From Hyphomicrobiales bacterium (GTDB lineage Bacteria > Pseudomonadota > Alphaproteobacteria > Rhizobiales > Aestuariivirgaceae), in the NCBI GenBank assembly GCA_025362535.1, contig JANYGE010000100.1:1-7125 (forward strand): a stretch of DNA of 7,125 bases, given 5' to 3'. Every line of letters begins with the position of its first letter. Position 1 is the stretch's first letter. The position numbers and the translations under genes were made by a program. The notes below the pieces were generated by a model that made no database searches, was not told where the DNA came from, and saw nothing but the letters and a program-made list of their open reading frames with translations. This document shows positions 6,113 to 7,125 of this stretch, one piece after another.

Positions 6113-6137
6113 AAGGGCTCCCAAACTGGGAGCCCTT
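6113..6137. terminator. Hairpin terminator at the end of the moc-like operon
   Basis: Perfect 10-bp stem AAGGGCTCCC / GGGAGCCCTT (6113-6122 with 6128-6137) and a 5-base loop, starting 4 bases after the dehydrogenase stop codon. On the plus strand the stem is strong but the following T run is only TT then C. On the minus strand it is followed by TGTTTTA, so it may work better against, or also on, transcripts arriving from the convergent EAL gene. Confidence 0.8.
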
Positions 6138-6148
6138 CGCACAAACTG

Positions 6149-6191
6149 GTGTCCCGGTACGCAGTACCTTATCCGGGAAAACCTGGGACAC
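6149..6191. repeat. Complex inverted repeat with two mutually exclusive pairings
   Basis: Outer arms GTGTCCC (6149-6155) and GGGACAC (6185-6191) enclose a small perfect hairpin GGTAC-GCA-GTACC (6156-6168). The left arm can instead pair as TCCCGG (6152-6157) with CCGGGA (6173-6178), which excludes both. It lies in the gap between convergent genes, just after the operon terminator. It may be a second transcription barrier, a small RNA, or a dispersed repeat; no T run follows on either strand and I recognise no RNA family. Confidence 0.5.
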
Positions 6192-6276
6192 TTGCCAACA
6201 GGCATACGCGTGTCATGAAAATGAATTTAGCCGCCAGTAGTTTCTAATCAGTTTCTATTTTCGCTAATTTGAAATT

Positions 6277-6292
6277 TATTGTGTTAACAATA
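6277..6292 (-). terminator. Weak AT-rich hairpin after the EAL gene
   Basis: TATTGT (6277-6282) and ACAATA (6287-6292) pair around a 4-base loop, about 35 bases beyond the EAL gene stop codon in the direction of that gene. The stem is short and AT-rich, so termination here is uncertain; the strong hairpin at 6113-6137 may serve this gene as well. The rest of 6192-6326 is AT-rich and I see no gene in it. Confidence 0.25.
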
Positions 6293-6326
6293 TCTTGCGA
6301 TAATGTTCGAAGCCGGAGCAGCTGTC

Positions 6327-7125
6327 TCAAGCTGAAACAGATTTGCTCTGCGTCGGGTGCCCCAGCAGGGCATCATTAAGAGCTGTCAAAGGCTGTGGTT
6401 TGCCAAAATAATAGCCTTGTAAAAGTTCACAGCCCGCAAGCCGCATCAGAGTGGCATCTTCCTCAGTTTCAACCCCTTCTGCAATCACATCAGCTGAAAG
6501 TCCCTTGGCAATAAGAACTGTGCCTTGCACAATATTCGGAGCCATGCTTCCGCGCGAAAGCGATTGTGTAAGGCTGCGGTCAAGTTTAATTTTGTCAAAG
6601 GCAAAGCGATGCAAATAGCCAACACTGGCATAGCCCGTGCCAAAATCATCGAGCGCAACGGTAACGCCAAGGGCCTGCAATTCGCCTATGACTATCTTGG
6701 CGCGTTCCGGGTTTTGAATCAAAACCGATTCGGTAAATTCAACTTCGAGCCGCTTGAGATCAAAATTAAACTCGGCGGCCACCGCTTGAATATCTTGCAC
6801 CAAGTTCAGACGCTTAATTTGCAAGGGCGAAAAATTCACCGCAACTTTGAGGTCACGCCAGTTTGACATATCCCGACAAGACTTACGCAAAATTGCCATG
6901 CCCAATTTGTCGATCAAACCATGCTGTTCAGCTAAGGCAATAAAACGATCAGGCCCAAGTTTTCGATGTGATGATTGCGGCCAGCGCGCCAAGGCCTCCA
7001 CACCCAAAATCTCGCGATCTAGCGACGATACAAAAGGTTGATAGGCAACCTCTATCAGATCTTTCTCAAGAATACTGCGCAGCTCGGCAACAATACTAAG
7101 GTTTTCAGCCCGCTCTAAATCAAGG
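6327..7125 (-). CDS. EAL-domain cyclic-di-GMP phosphodiesterase, C-terminal part
   Basis: The frame is open from the stop at 6329-6327 to the right edge, giving 266 visible codons; the start lies outside the window. The visible part is essentially one complete EAL domain beginning about 20 residues in (VAYQPFVSSLDREILGVEALARW). Every residue class of active phosphodiesterases is present: the EAL glutamate in VEALARW, the asparagine in VAVNFSPLQ, the glutamate in EFTESVLI, the double aspartate in DDFGTGYASVGYL, the lysine in IKLDRSL, the glutamate in IAEGVETEED and the glutamine in LLQGYYFGKPQP. It should therefore hydrolyse c-di-GMP to pGpG. The upstream residues (ERAENLSIVAELRSIL) resemble the linker often found after GGDEF or sensor domains, so more domains probably precede it. 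It converges on the moc-like operon and shows no functional link to it. Confidence 0.92.
   Translation of the reverse strand, partial: LDLERAENLSIVAELRSILEKDLIEVAYQPFVSSLDREILGVEALARWPQSSHRKLGPDRFIALAEQHGLIDKLGMAILRKSCRDMSNWRDLKVAVNFSPLQIKRLNLVQDIQAVAAEFNFDLKRLEVEFTESVLIQNPERAKIVIGELQALGVTVALDDFGTGYASVGYLHRFAFDKIKLDRSLTQSLSRGSMAPNIVQGTVLIAKGLSADVIAEGVETEEDATLMRLAGCELLQGYYFGKPQPLTALNDALLGHPTQSKSVSA

Noticed and set aside
7005..7007. Possible TTG start of the EAL protein at 7007
   Set aside because: The frame remains open to the window edge and the upstream codons encode the first strand of the EAL domain (VAYQPF), so the TTG is an internal leucine codon.

Overview
The window looks like chromosomal or plasmid DNA of an alphaproteobacterium, most likely Hyphomicrobiales/Rhizobiales. 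The reasons are the gene set (a rhizopine-type mocDEF cassette, an inositol/rhizopine-type binding protein and an inositol dehydrogenase) and GGAA-N6-TTCC boxes like those of rhizobial inositol genes. GC is near 50% by eye, lower than in typical Rhizobium or Sinorhizobium. Species cannot be named from the sequence alone.

Layout. Positions 1-185 (minus) hold the first 61 codons of a periplasmic sugar-binding protein of an ABC importer. Positions 186-479 are a control region with a good sigma70-type promoter reading into that gene and two GGAA-N6-TTCC palindromes, one of which encloses the -10 element. A LacI-family regulator follows at 480-1505 (minus). The divergent gap 1506-1638 carries a perfect 8+3+8 palindrome and a degenerate third GGAA box. 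On the plus strand, 1639-6108 is a tightly packed five-gene operon: membrane di-iron oxygenase (mocD-like), Rieske ferredoxin (mocE-like), FAD-dependent ferredoxin reductase (mocF-like), a divergent PanB-like protein, and an IolG-type inositol 2-dehydrogenase. A strong hairpin closes the operon at 6113-6137. Positions 6138-6326 are non-coding and contain a complex inverted repeat. The right end (6327-7125, minus) is the C-terminal part of an EAL-domain cyclic-di-GMP phosphodiesterase that appears unrelated.

How the genes may work together. An O-methylated inositol or inosamine (rhizopine 3-O-methyl-scyllo-inosamine, or a plant methyl-inositol such as pinitol) would be captured by the binding protein. 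It would then be O-demethylated by the MocD-MocE-MocF electron chain (NADH to flavin reductase to Rieske protein to di-iron oxygenase), and the freed inositol or inosamine oxidised by the IolG-type dehydrogenase. Known rhizopine biology in Rhizobium leguminosarum supports this outline; the exact substrate is inference. The least explained part is the PanB-like gene inside the operon: by hand alignment it has lost the metal and substrate residues of ketopantoate hydroxymethyltransferase but kept the catalytic-base glutamate. It could be a new enzyme of this pathway, possibly linked to the one-carbon unit released by demethylation.
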